A DNA stretch of 64,000 nucleotides, from the NCBI RefSeq assembly GCF_014158035.1, contig NZ_JACFXW010000001.1:3264001-3328000 (forward strand). The letters are read 5' to 3'. Positions within the stretch are counted from its first letter, which is position 1. Every line of letters starts with the position of its first letter. Source of the DNA: Rhizobium sp. G21. Lineage in GTDB: Bacteria; Pseudomonadota; Alphaproteobacteria; Rhizobiales; Rhizobiaceae. Positions 37,755 to 45,907 of the stretch are shown here, one piece after another. The notes below the pieces were generated by a model. It was not told where the DNA came from, did no database searches, and was given only the letters and a program-made list of their open reading frames with translations. The position numbers and the translations under genes are program-made.

Positions 37755-38156
37755 ATGGCGAAGAAGAATGGCAGGGGGAAGGGCGGTCAGGCGGCGTCTC
37801 GCGAGCGCGTCGAGTCCGGCGGCGACGGCAAGGCGGGTCTCAAGGGCCGCTCAATTCTCTATGTGGGAGGACGCGATTGCCAGGTCGCCCATCTTCGCCA
37901 GATCGCCGAGAATTTCGGCGCCGAACTCATTCATCACGATGGCGGCCTGCGCGAGGCCGTCTCGCGCATCGACACGGTCCTGCCCTCCGTCGAATGCGTC
38001 TTCTGCCCGATCGACTGTATCAGCCATGACGCCTGCCTGCGCGTGAAGACCGGTTGTAAGAAGACCGGCACGTCCTTCGTGCCGCTTCGCAACGGCTCCA
38101 AGTCGAGTTTCGAACGCGCGCTGCAGGAGATGCATCAAAGGACCGCGCGGGCGTGA
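37755..38156 (+). CDS. DUF2325 domain protein
   Basis: Protein of 133 residues. A basic, flexible N-terminus (about 30 residues) precedes a DUF2325 domain: SILYVGGRDCQVAHLRQIAENFGAELIHHDGG, then cysteines in ECVFCPIDCISHDACLRVK and CKKTGT. The fold resembles a Rossmann-like nucleotide-binding domain and the cysteines could bind metal or sense redox. It is the first gene of an operon with a small protein and a HmuQ-like haem oxygenase behind an iron-box-like site. Its function is not known. Confidence 0.8.
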   Translation: MAKKNGRGKGGQAASRERVESGGDGKAGLKGRSILYVGGRDCQVAHLRQIAENFGAELIHHDGGLREAVSRIDTVLPSVECVFCPIDCISHDACLRVKTGCKKTGTSFVPLRNGSKSSFERALQEMHQRTARA

Positions 38157-38404
38157 GCGACAAAGACCCATTCCTGATGATCGGGCTGCACAGACTGGCG
38201 GCCGAACGCGGCGACGGTTTCGCCCCGGAACTGCTGCAACTGCTTCTCGAACGCGGCCGCCGCGACCTCCAGGCCGCCCGGCCCATGGACCTTGATGTCG
38301 CGGACGATCCGATGCAGCATGGGTCGGACGCAAAAGCGCCGGGCTGCGGCAACGACAATGTCGTCGCCTTTCCCGTTCGCGCAAAACGAAATCCGGGGAG
38401 ATGA
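38153..38404 (+). CDS. Small hypothetical protein of the haem oxygenase operon
   Basis: Protein of 83 residues starting with GTG at 38153, which overlaps the DUF2325 stop. The next gene starts at its stop. Composition is balanced, with a helical centre (FAPELLQLLLERGRRDLQAA) and an Asp-rich loop. I recognise no family. Being wedged between overlapping genes supports it as real. Confidence 0.6.
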   Translation: MSDKDPFLMIGLHRLAAERGDGFAPELLQLLLERGRRDLQAARPMDLDVADDPMQHGSDAKAPGCGNDNVVAFPVRAKRNPGR

Positions 38405-38406
38405 CC

Positions 38407-38727
38407 ATGGCCGGCTATCTCGCGATGAACCGCTTCAAGGTGGCGCTCGGGCAGGAGCGTGAATTCGAAGACGTATGGAAAAACCGCGATTCCAGCCTTG
38501 ACGCCGTTCCCGGCTTCGTCGAATTCCGCCTGCTGCGCGGAAAGAGCTTTCCCGAGGATGGCTATACGCTGTTCTCCTCGCATACGCTCTGGGCGTCGGA
38601 GGAGGATTTTCTCGCCTGGACCAAGTCAGACAATTTCCGCCAGGCGCATAAGAATGCCGGCGATCACCGCTCCCTCTATGTCGGTCCGCCGCAGTTCGAG
38701 GGCTTCCGCGTGGTCGAGGGCGCATGA
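38407..38727 (+). CDS. hmuQ: HmuQ-like haem-degrading monooxygenase (ABM/IsdG fold)
   Basis: Monooxygenase of about 106 residues. It opens YLAMNRFKVALGQEREFEDVW and continues WKNRDSSLDAVPGFVEFRLL, TLWASEEDFLAWTKSDNFR and the haem-ligand histidine in AHKNAGDHRSLY. The pattern closely follows Bradyrhizobium HmuQ/HmuD, which degrade haem to release iron. ATG 38407 is chosen because GGGGAG lies 6 bases before it; ATG 38401 abuts that site. It overlaps the VOC gene. An iron-box-like site precedes the operon. Confidence 0.88.
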   Translation: MAGYLAMNRFKVALGQEREFEDVWKNRDSSLDAVPGFVEFRLLRGKSFPEDGYTLFSSHTLWASEEDFLAWTKSDNFRQAHKNAGDHRSLYVGPPQFEGFRVVEGA

Positions 38728-39107
38728 TTCCCGAGGTGATCGAGGACGCCGACGTCATCGACGTTCTGCCGGTCCTGCCGTCGCTGTCGATCGCCGAGAC
38801 CCGTGACTTCTACCGTGACAGGCTCGGCTTCAATGAGATCGTCCATGAGGCGGACGACTATCTGATCGTCCGGCGCGTGTTCGCCGGACGGCGCATGGAG
38901 CTGCATTTCTGGCTGACCGACGATCGTCGTCTGCCGGAACTCAGCTCCGTCTACCTGCGCGGCGGCGGCATTGTGGCTTTGCACGCCGAATATTCGACGC
39001 GCGACCTGCCGGACCTCTCACCCCTGCAGATTCGCCCCTGGGGCATGCAGGAGTTCTACATTCGCGATCCGCATGGCAATCTCCTGCGTTTCGGGAGGGT
39101 GGTTTAG
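38724..39107 (+). CDS. VOC-family (glyoxalase/bleomycin resistance-like) protein
   Basis: Protein of 127 residues with the paired beta-alpha-beta-beta-beta units of the vicinal oxygen chelate superfamily: LPSLSIAETRDFYRDRLGF and, in the second half, EFYIRDPHGNLLRFGR. Bleomycin-binding proteins of this family have the same length. It overlaps the haem oxygenase gene, so it may act in the same operon or simply be co-transcribed. Confidence 0.85.
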   Translation: MIPEVIEDADVIDVLPVLPSLSIAETRDFYRDRLGFNEIVHEADDYLIVRRVFAGRRMELHFWLTDDRRLPELSSVYLRGGGIVALHAEYSTRDLPDLSPLQIRPWGMQEFYIRDPHGNLLRFGRVV

Positions 39108-39109
39108 GG

Positions 39110-40374
39110 TCATTCCGCTCTCTCCCGGCATCGATCACGCCGCTCGCGCAAAAAGTCGCGCTCGCGCGCGTTGCCGGCGAGACGCATGGCCGCCTCATAG
39201 GCGCGCCCGGCCTCATCCCATCGCTGCAATCGGAAAAGCGCGTCGCCCCGCGCAGCGTGCAGCGGACCATAGCCATCCAGTTCGTCCAGGCTGGCCATGC
39301 CGTCAATGAGCGCGAGCGCCACTTTCGGTCCGCGCGCCATACCGGCGGCAATGGCGTGGTTGAGCGCCAGGACGGGCGAAGGGTTGAGCGCCAGAAGCGC
39401 CGCATAGGTGGTCTCGATCTCGGCCCAGTCGGTGTCCTCCCAACGCCGTGCGCCGGCGTGACAGGCGGCGATTTCCGCCTGCAGCCTGTAGGGGCCGGGA
39501 TGCGCAGACAGCGAGAGCGCGCCCGGGCGAGCGCCTCCAGCCCCTGGCGGATCAGGAGACGGTCCCACCGTCCGCGATCCTGCTCGGGCAGAGCGATGAG
39601 CGCGCCGCCCGCATCCACGCGTGCGGCAAAGCGGGACGCCTGCAGATCCATGAGCGCCAAGAGCGACAGCGCTTCGGCTTCATGCGGCAGCCGGGCCGCC
39701 AGCATGCGGCCGAGCCGCCGCGCCTCGCCGGCGAGATCGGCGCGCAGCGCCGCGTCGCCGCCGGTGGGCGCATAGCCCTCGTTGAAGATAAGATAGACCA
39801 CTTCCAACACGGAACCCAGCCGCCCGGCGAGTTCCGCGCCGCGCGGGACGAGATAGTCTGCGCCGGATCCGGAAAGCGTCGCCTTGGCCCTGACGATCCG
39901 CTGCGCCATCGTGGTTTCGGACACCAGAAAAGCGCGGGCGATTTGCCCGGTCGTCAATCCGCAGACCAGTTTCATGGTCAGCGCCGCCCGGGCGTCCCGT
40001 GTCAGCGCCGGATGGCAGGCGGTGAAGATCAGCGACAGCACCTCGTCGCCGATATCATCGTCGAGCTGAGCGTCCACAGCCGCGATGGCGGCGCCGCCGT
40101 CGTCTTCCGCCTCGACCAGCGCCATATGTTTGCGGGCCATCATCCGGCCGTGACGAAGATGGTCGATGGCGCGGCGCTTGGCCGTCGCCATCAGCCAGGC
40201 TTGCGGGGATAGGGGCGGTCCCCGCTTCGGCCATTCGACCAGCGCCTGCGCCATCGCGTCTTGCGCGAAATCCTCCGCCAGCGTCGCATCGCGCAGCATC
40301 CGGGCGAGCGTCGCGATCAATCGCGGACGCTCGATGCGGAACACGGTGTCGATCAGGCGGGGGATGTCCTGCAC
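39110..40374 (-). CDS. ECF sigma factor with C-terminal DUF6596 domain (ECF42-like), frameshifted
   Basis: Extracytoplasmic-function sigma factor. Regions 2 and 4 are visible (LAEDFAQDAMAQALVEW and TTGQIARAFLVSETTMAQRI), followed by a long C-terminal extension with FNEGYAPTGGD, typical of ECF42 factors. The frame breaks at about 39519, where one base is missing; the second frame supplies SLSAHPGPYRLQAEIAACHA and runs to 39110, giving about 421 residues. GTG 40374 lies three bases after the YCII gene stop, its usual partner. Confidence 0.88.
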
Positions 40375-40377
40375 GGA

Positions 40378-40800
40378 TCAGCCTTTCGGCAGGGCTTCCT
40401 GGAGCCGGTCATGAAGGGCTGTGGTCTCCGCCGACATGGCCTCGGCGAAGTCCGCCATTTCATAGAGAGGGCGGATCTCGATCTCGCTCGGACCCAACAT
40501 CGGGTTCGGGCAGCGCTTCACCCATTCCACCGCCTCGTCGAGATCGCGGACTTCCCAAAGCCAATAGCCCGCCACCAACTCGCGGGTTTCGGCGAACGGA
40601 CCGTCGATCACCCGGCGGTCGGGCCCGTCGAAGGCCACCCGCTTGCCGGTTTTCGACGGCTTCAGCCCGTCGCCGGTCAGCATCACGCCGGCCTGAATGA
40701 GCTCTTCGTTGAACTTGCCCATGGCCTGCATCAGTTCATCGGTCGGCAGAACGCCGTTCTCGCTGTCTTCCGTCGCTTTCACCAACACCATTACGCGCAT
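40378..40800 (-). CDS. YCII/DGPF-domain protein (ECF42 partner)
   Basis: Protein of 140 residues with the DGPF motif (FDGPDRRVIDGPFAETRELVAGYWLWEV) of the YCII family. Proteins of this kind are almost always adjacent to ECF42 sigma factors and presumably act with them. It precedes the sigma factor with a 3-base gap. Confidence 0.9.
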   Translation of the reverse strand: MRVMVLVKATEDSENGVLPTDELMQAMGKFNEELIQAGVMLTGDGLKPSKTGKRVAFDGPDRRVIDGPFAETRELVAGYWLWEVRDLDEAVEWVKRCPNPMLGPSEIEIRPLYEMADFAEAMSAETTALHDRLQEALPKG

Positions 40801-40897
40801 CGTCTTTTTCCTCTGATTCCGGAAGGTCCACGCCTTCCACTCCCCAGACGAGCGACTATGACCGCATTCGACAGGCGGCGAAACTTTTTGTAAAGGC

Positions 40898-41265
40898 TCA
40901 GGGCGTGCGCGCGGGCGCGAAGGCGCCGGCCGCCACGGCGATCCAGCCGAGGATCATCATCATGCCGCCCGTCGGCGCCGACATCGGGAAGAGACCGTGG
41001 CCCAGGCGGGTGCGAAACAACAATAGATCCGCTGCAAACAGAAGGCAGCCAAGGCCGACCAGCAGGCTGGCGACAAAGGCGGTGCGGATCCGCCCGTAAC
41101 CGAGGTACAGACCGAGAAGCGCCGGCGCCTGCGCCATGCAGGCGGCGGCGGCCGCGCCGACCAGCCGGGGTCCTCGCCATGGGCGGCCATGGCCGACAGC
41201 GCCACGCCGGTCGCGCCGAGCGCGCCCGCAAGGAACAGCACGATGCGGGGATAGATCTCCTTCAT
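40898..41265 (-). CDS. DUF423 (YgdD-like) membrane protein, frameshifted
   Basis: Small inner-membrane protein of the DUF423 family, about 122 residues repaired. The first frame MKEIYPRIVLFLAGALGATG, then SAMAAHGEDP, breaks at about 41165, where one C is missing in a C run. The second frame continues LVGAAAAACMAQAPALLGLY and the C-terminal helices around PTGGMMMILGWIAVAAGAF. Its start overlaps the haemoglobin stop (ATGA). Function unknown. Confidence 0.83.
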
Positions 41266-41669
41266 GCCGGGCCTCCCGCCTCGTCTCGGTTCTGCATATG
41301 GAAGGCGAGCCGTTCGATCGGCGCCCAGATGATCTCGCGCAGCTTGGGATGGCTGATCGTCTCGTCCATCGCCTGCTTGAAGCACAGCATCCATTCGTCG
41401 CGTTCGGCCGGGCCGATCGGCGCGACGAAATGCCGGGCGCGCAAGCGGGGATGGCCGTATTTGTCGGTATAGAGCGGCGGGCCGCCGAGATAGCCGGTCA
41501 GATATTCGTAGAGCTTCTCCTCGGCGCGGCTGAGATCGGGCGCGTGGATGGCTCGGCAACGCGCGGCTTCGGGCAGCGTATCCATCAATTCATAGAACCG
41601 GCGGGTCAGCGCTCTGATGGTCGCGTCGCCGCCGATGGCGTCATACAGGGTGATCGTCTCTTCGCTCAT
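41262..41669 (-). CDS. Group II truncated haemoglobin
   Basis: Truncated haemoglobin of 135 residues. It opens TLYDAIGGDATIRALTRRFYELM, with aromatic B9/B10 residues, and has the proximal histidine in PRLRARHFVAPIG and the group II tryptophan in ERDEWMLCFKQAMD. It binds O2 or NO, typically for NO protection. It lies upstream of and overlaps DUF423. Confidence 0.92.
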   Translation of the reverse strand: MSEETITLYDAIGGDATIRALTRRFYELMDTLPEAARCRAIHAPDLSRAEEKLYEYLTGYLGGPPLYTDKYGHPRLRARHFVAPIGPAERDEWMLCFKQAMDETISHPKLREIIWAPIERLAFHMQNRDEAGGPA

Positions 41670-41827
41670 CGGTCCTGTTTGGCCTTCCGGATGCGGCCCG
41701 TCAATGCGGCAAATCAAACCCGATCCCGCCCGGCTTCCGGGAGCTGAAAATATTTTCGGCGCGAGACGGGAATTTGAAGGCGAGGGGCCTTGCAAGCCGA
41801 ATGGCGACTGCGTAACGTCATGAAAAA

Positions 41828-41843
41828 TTGAAAGCGGTTTCAA
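41828..41843. promoter_or_regulatory. LacI-type operator upstream of thuA
   Basis: TTGAAAGCGGTTTCAA is a near-perfect palindrome with a central CG. Matching AAA/TTT flanks extend it on both sides. This is the classic LacI-family operator shape. It lies 43 bases before thuA. Confidence 0.65.
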
Positions 41844-41885
41844 TTTCTGTCCGATCCCATCCTAGCCATCCCTATGGAGGAACCC

Positions 41886-42674
41886 ATGGCCGTCCGCACC
41901 ATCGTCTGGGGCGAAAACATCCACGAGCAGACCAATGCGGTCGTGCGCTCGATCTATCCCGAAGGCATGCACACCACGATCGCTCAGGCGCTGAACGTCG
42001 ATCCGGCGATTTCCGCGACGACCGCGACCTTGCAGGAGCCCGAACACGGCCTGACCCGGGCCCGTCTCGACGAGACCGACGTGCTGGTCTGGTGGGGCCA
42101 CAAGGATCATGGCGCGGTGGCCGACGAGATCGTCGAGCGCGTCGCTCATCGCGTATGGGAAGGCATGGGCCTGATCGTGCTGCATTCCGGCCATTTCTCG
42201 AAAATCTTCAAGCGGCTGATGGGCACGCCCTGCGCGCTGAAATGGCGCGAGGCCGGCGAGCGCGAGCGCGTCTGGAACGTCAATCCGGGCCACCCGATCA
42301 CCGAGGGCATCGGCGAGCATTTCGTCATCGAGAACGAGGAAATGTATGGCGAGCACTTCTCGGTGCCCGAGCCGCTCGAAACCGTGTTCGTGTCTTGGTT
42401 CCAGGGCGGCGAAGTGTTCCGCTCCGGCCTGACCTGGCGGCGCGGCCTGGGCAATATCTTCTATTTCCGTCCGGGACACGAGACCTATCCGACCTATCAC
42501 CAGGCCGAGGTGCAGCAGGTGATCCGCAACGCGGTGAAATGGGCCAAGCCCACCCGGACAACGCCCTATAAGGCGATCCACGACGCGCCGAACGTTCCCG
42601 TCGGCAAGACGCTGGAGCCGGTGGAAGAGCGCGGGCCCACTCTGCACCAGGCCGGCGAAGCCGGTTATCGCTGA
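41886..42674 (+). CDS. thuA: ThuA-family trehalose/sugar utilisation protein
   Basis: ThuA protein of 262 residues with a class I glutamine-amidotransferase-like fold. It opens [20 protein letters not shown] and contains [25 protein letters not shown] and [14 protein letters not shown]. In Sinorhizobium ThuA and ThuB act on keto-derivatives of trehalose, maltitol and related disaccharides. ATG 41886 follows GGAGG at 7 bases. It is the first gene of thuAB. Confidence 0.9.
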   Translation: MAVRTIVWGENIHEQTNAVVRSIYPEGMHTTIAQALNVDPAISATTATLQEPEHGLTRARLDETDVLVWWGHKDHGAVADEIVERVAHRVWEGMGLIVLHSGHFSKIFKRLMGTPCALKWREAGERERVWNVNPGHPITEGIGEHFVIENEEMYGEHFSVPEPLETVFVSWFQGGEVFRSGLTWRRGLGNIFYFRPGHETYPTYHQAEVQQVIRNAVKWAKPTRTTPYKAIHDAPNVPVGKTLEPVEERGPTLHQAGEAGYR

Positions 42675-42692
42675 CATCTGGGGATCGTTTCA

Positions 42693-43739
42693 ATGCGACT
42701 TTTGATTCTCGGCACCGGCGGCATGGCGAAGAACCACGCCATGTCTTTCAAGGCGATCGACGGCGTCGAGGTGACGGCGGCGGTGGATGTGGACGCCGCC
42801 CGCGTGGAGACCTTCGCGCTGGCCCACGGCATCCCCAACACCTTCACCTCGCTCGAAGACGCGATCGCCTGGGGCGAATTCGACGCGGTGGCCAATGTCA
42901 CGCCCGACCGGGCCCATCATCCCACCACGATGCGGCTGATCGCGGCGGGCAAGCACCAGTTCTGCGAAAAGCCCCTGGCGGAAAATTACGATCTCGCCAT
43001 GGAAATGACCGAGGCGGCGGAACAGGCCGGTCTCATCAACATGGTCAATCTCAGCTATCGCAACGTCGCGGCGCTGCAGACGGCGCGGGCCATGGTGCGA
43101 TCAGGCGAAATCGGCTTCGTCAAGCATGTCGAGGCCTCCTATCTGCAGAGCTGGCTGATCTCGAAAGCCTGGGGCGACTGGCGCACCGAAAGCCAGTGGC
43201 TGTGGCGGCTCTCCACCGCGCATGGCTCCAACGGCGTGCTCGGCGATATCGGCATCCATATCCTCGATTTCGCCTCCTACGGCTCCGGCCTCGACATCGC
43301 CCATATCTTCGGCCGGCTCAAAACCTTCGACAAGGCCGAAGGCGGCAAGATGGGCGACTATGTGCTCGACGCCAATGACAGCTTCACCATGTCGGTGGAT
43401 TTTTCCAACGGCGCGCTGGGCGTCATCCACGCCACCCGCTGGGCGGCCGGCCACTACAACGATCTCAAGCTGCGCATCTATGGCGACAAGGGCGGCATCG
43501 AGATCGATCACAAGCTGACCGGCACCAAAATGCGCGCCTGCTTCGGCGACAACACCGAAACGGCCGAATGGATCGACGTCGAACCCGAGGCGACGCCGAC
43601 CAATTACCAGCGATTCGCCGAGGCCGTGAAGACCGGCGTCAACGGCGAACCCGACTTCCGCCACGCCGCCAGCCTGCAAAAGGCGCTCGACCTGGCGTTT
43701 GTCACCGAAAAGGAGCGCATCGAGCAGGCGCTCCTCTGA
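42693..43739 (+). CDS. thuB: ThuB-like Gfo/Idh/MocA-family oxidoreductase
   Basis: Sugar dehydrogenase of 348 residues. It has the Rossmann motif LILGTGGMAKNHAM at the N-terminus, then FCEKPLAENYDLA with the EKP motif of Gfo/Idh/MocA, and the C-terminal domain with GDIGIHILDFASYG. It follows thuA by 18 bases. No thuEFGK transporter genes are nearby, unlike in S. meliloti, so sugar import must come from elsewhere. Confidence 0.9.
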   Translation: MRLLILGTGGMAKNHAMSFKAIDGVEVTAAVDVDAARVETFALAHGIPNTFTSLEDAIAWGEFDAVANVTPDRAHHPTTMRLIAAGKHQFCEKPLAENYDLAMEMTEAAEQAGLINMVNLSYRNVAALQTARAMVRSGEIGFVKHVEASYLQSWLISKAWGDWRTESQWLWRLSTAHGSNGVLGDIGIHILDFASYGSGLDIAHIFGRLKTFDKAEGGKMGDYVLDANDSFTMSVDFSNGALGVIHATRWAAGHYNDLKLRIYGDKGGIEIDHKLTGTKMRACFGDNTETAEWIDVEPEATPTNYQRFAEAVKTGVNGEPDFRHAASLQKALDLAFVTEKERIEQALL

Positions 43740-43745
43740 TCCGAC

Positions 43746-43772
43746 ACCCGGGGCCGCCCGCCGGCCCCGGGT
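43746..43772 (+). terminator. Hairpin after thuB
   Basis: Perfect eleven-pair stem ACCCGGGGCCG / CGGCCCCGGGT with a five-base loop, 7 bases after the stop. No clear T tract follows, so it may be a Rho-independent terminator of weak type or an mRNA end. Confidence 0.5.
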
Positions 43773-43868
43773 CTGCCTGCCGCCAATAATCCGCATTTTC
43801 ACCATTGAAGACCGGCTGCGTCTGGGCTAAGACGAAACCATCGGACGCGGAGATTCTCCGCAAGGCAT

Positions 43869-43945
43869 GCACCCGTAGCTCAGCTGGATAGAGTGTTGGA
43901 TTCCGATTCCAAAGGTCACAGGTTCGAATCCTGTCGGGTGCGCCA
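43869..43945 (+). tRNA. tRNA-Arg (anticodon CCG)
   Basis: 77-base cloverleaf including encoded CCA. The acceptor stem is GCACCCG / CGGGTGC, the D-arm AGCTCAGCTGGATAGAGT, the anticodon arm TTGGA-TTCCGAT-TCCAA with anticodon CCG, and the T-arm includes GGTTCGAATCC. All stems pair well. Confidence 0.95.
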
Positions 43946-44240
43946 AAAACGCTTTAAAATAATTCAATAAATTCTCTTGGCGGGCTGCGCCATCCCGTCC
44001 CGCAGAGAAACACACCGTTCACGCTCCCCGGCGAGGGTGCGTGAGACTGGTCGACGCGGTGTTCGCTCGGCGGAATGCAAGGTAGCAGGACGCTTGGCGC
44101 GGCAGATCAAGGCCAGGCCTACAAGCGGCCCTGTGAGATCTGGCGCGAGCAAAGCTTCTGCGCCAAGCAGCGGAAGGCCTGTGAAGATGCTGGCCGCCAT
44201 TGCATTGGCGGACCCGTCGCCTCTTCGTCAACGTCAAAGA
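43946..44240. other. Region downstream of tRNA-Arg with no recognised gene
   Basis: About 295 bases. Several short open frames exist in both strands, but none has a recognisable motif, convincing start or codon pattern. No integrase or repeat of the tRNA 3' end was found, so I see no evidence of an integrated element. Confidence 0.4.
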
Positions 44241-45191
44241 TCACCCAGCCGTGGCCACTTGAACTAAACCAACGGACATAGCCTCACGCACGGCCAGTTC
44301 CGCCATGGCGAGCGCCGCCTCGCGCGTCGCGGCGGCGGCGATGAAGCGGCCATTGTGGCAAAAACTCGCACCGTCTACGCCGCAAGCGGCCTCCAGATCG
44401 CGATTGGTCAGTCCAGCCCAAGCCGCAGGCAGATTTGCCCGCAGCTCAAATCCCTCTTCCGCGCGTCGGATGCCGGTCAGACACCAATCCTTGTCGCGCG
44501 GGTGAACAACAAATAGCAGATGATCAGCGCCCGCCTTCACGATGGCGGAGCGGAAGGGCATGCCCATGGGGAGTTCCAGAATACGCCTTTGGCCCGCGTC
44601 CTCGATCGCCTTTTGCACCAGCGCCTCGGCCCGCAATTTTGCGGCGCTTTGGGCAATCCTCGCCTCCACGAAACGACGCGCAATGGCCAGGGCGTCTTGG
44701 AATGCGCGATCTTCGGCGTCCGGGCCTACCTCGTCGAAAACGGGTTTTAGGGTTTCCAGCAGAGCCGGCAACGTCAGTCCTGCCAGCGGCCCCGCGATGG
44801 AGGGGCTGAGCGCGCCATTGTCCATAAGATCGATCGGCAGAACAAAGCTGGCGTCGAAAGAGGCGTGCAGGACCTCGATATGCCCTTCGGGAATGTTTGA
44901 GGCGGCGAGATAATCACGGCCATAATGCTTCCAGACCAATCCGAAGGAACTATAGGGTTGGCCATCCTCGCGCAGCGGAGCGCCGCGCTGATGGTGATCG
45001 AAGATCTGCGCTGAAGCGTCATAGACGCCGCCCACGTCGTAGATGATCCGGTCTGCGCCGGGCGTGATCCACTCCGGCGCCCTGCTGCGGATCAGGCGAG
45101 CCTGCGGGAAAAGCTGCGTCAGGATCACGCTGGACAGCAGTTCGTCGGCATGGAAGCCGCCGGAATGGGTGACGAGGAAATTCGGGATCAT
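44241..45191 (-). CDS. MYG1-family protein (DHH-like phosphoesterase/exonuclease family)
   Basis: Protein of 316 residues of the MYG1 (UPF0160) family. It begins LVTHSGGFHADELLSSVILT with the conserved metal-binding histidine and aspartate, then IFDHHQRGAPLRE. Eukaryotic MYG1 is a 3'-5' RNA exonuclease; the bacterial role is not established. It is intact and stands alone on the minus strand. Confidence 0.9.
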   Translation of the reverse strand: MIPNFLVTHSGGFHADELLSSVILTQLFPQARLIRSRAPEWITPGADRIIYDVGGVYDASAQIFDHHQRGAPLREDGQPYSSFGLVWKHYGRDYLAASNIPEGHIEVLHASFDASFVLPIDLMDNGALSPSIAGPLAGLTLPALLETLKPVFDEVGPDAEDRAFQDALAIARRFVEARIAQSAAKLRAEALVQKAIEDAGQRRILELPMGMPFRSAIVKAGADHLLFVVHPRDKDWCLTGIRRAEEGFELRANLPAAWAGLTNRDLEAACGVDGASFCHNGRFIAAAATREAALAMAELAVREAMSVGLVQVATAG

Positions 45192-45907
45192 ACGGGGATG
45201 CGCCTGTTGTTCGCGTTCAGCAGCAGATAGCCTGCGTAAGACTTCATCTCAACCCGCCATTCGGCCAAGCAATGTTGATTTTGCGCCGGTGCCGCCTGAG
45301 TAGTGCCGTCTTTTGCTCGACATTCGCCGTGAACCGTCCATGCCTCGCATCGTCGCCGACACGTATCTCGTCGCCGCCGCGGTGTGGCGCTCGCGTTCCG
45401 TGACCTGTCTGCGGGGGGCGTCGTACCGCGCGCTTGCGACTAAGCGGCCCGATTGAGTGATCGCATGGAGCCGGCTGTCGAATGTACAATCTTCCGCAGC
45501 GTTCACCAGGGATCAGGCGCAACGGGTGATGTCATGTCGAGCAACCAAAGGCATAAATTCCTCAAATCTGAAGCATCTATGCTGATCTGTCACCCGCATT
45601 GCGGATCTGTCTATGTTTATCTATATTTATTACGCATTTATAAATTAAATTTCTCTTGCTCTCACCCTGCATCATCGGCCTAGAAGTCGACTGTGCAAAA
45701 TACTTGCAATCCAATTGCTCGAATGATCTGAATGTGTCAGATAGAATCAAAGTATATAATTTGATTTTTTTTTGGAGCCTGACGCCTTGCTTTTGGGGCC
45801 AGCTCAGCCTGTTCCGGCGACGGCGACAGGAATGGGGTGGACACGGATCAAGGGTGTCAGGCGCGGAAATTTTGGTGACGCCATGCGTCGCGCCGAAAGG
45901 GAATAAT
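45192..45907. other. Long AT-rich leader upstream of the autotransporter
   Basis: About 716 bases without a gene. From 45590 to 45790 it is much richer in A+T than the rest of the window. It contains TATAAT at 45755-45760 and a run of nine T at 45765-45773, which may be promoter and leader elements of the autotransporter gene. No convincing -35 element could be fixed. Confidence 0.5.

Noticed and set aside
44075-44281. Cys-containing 68-codon frame after the tRNA
   Set aside because: No start signal, family or conserved pattern; overlaps the end of the MYG1 gene.
45656-45907. Earlier start of the autotransporter at 45656
   Set aside because: The extra 84 codons lie in the AT-rich leader, have no signal-peptide sense and would overlap the likely promoter; ATG 45908 has a ribosome site.
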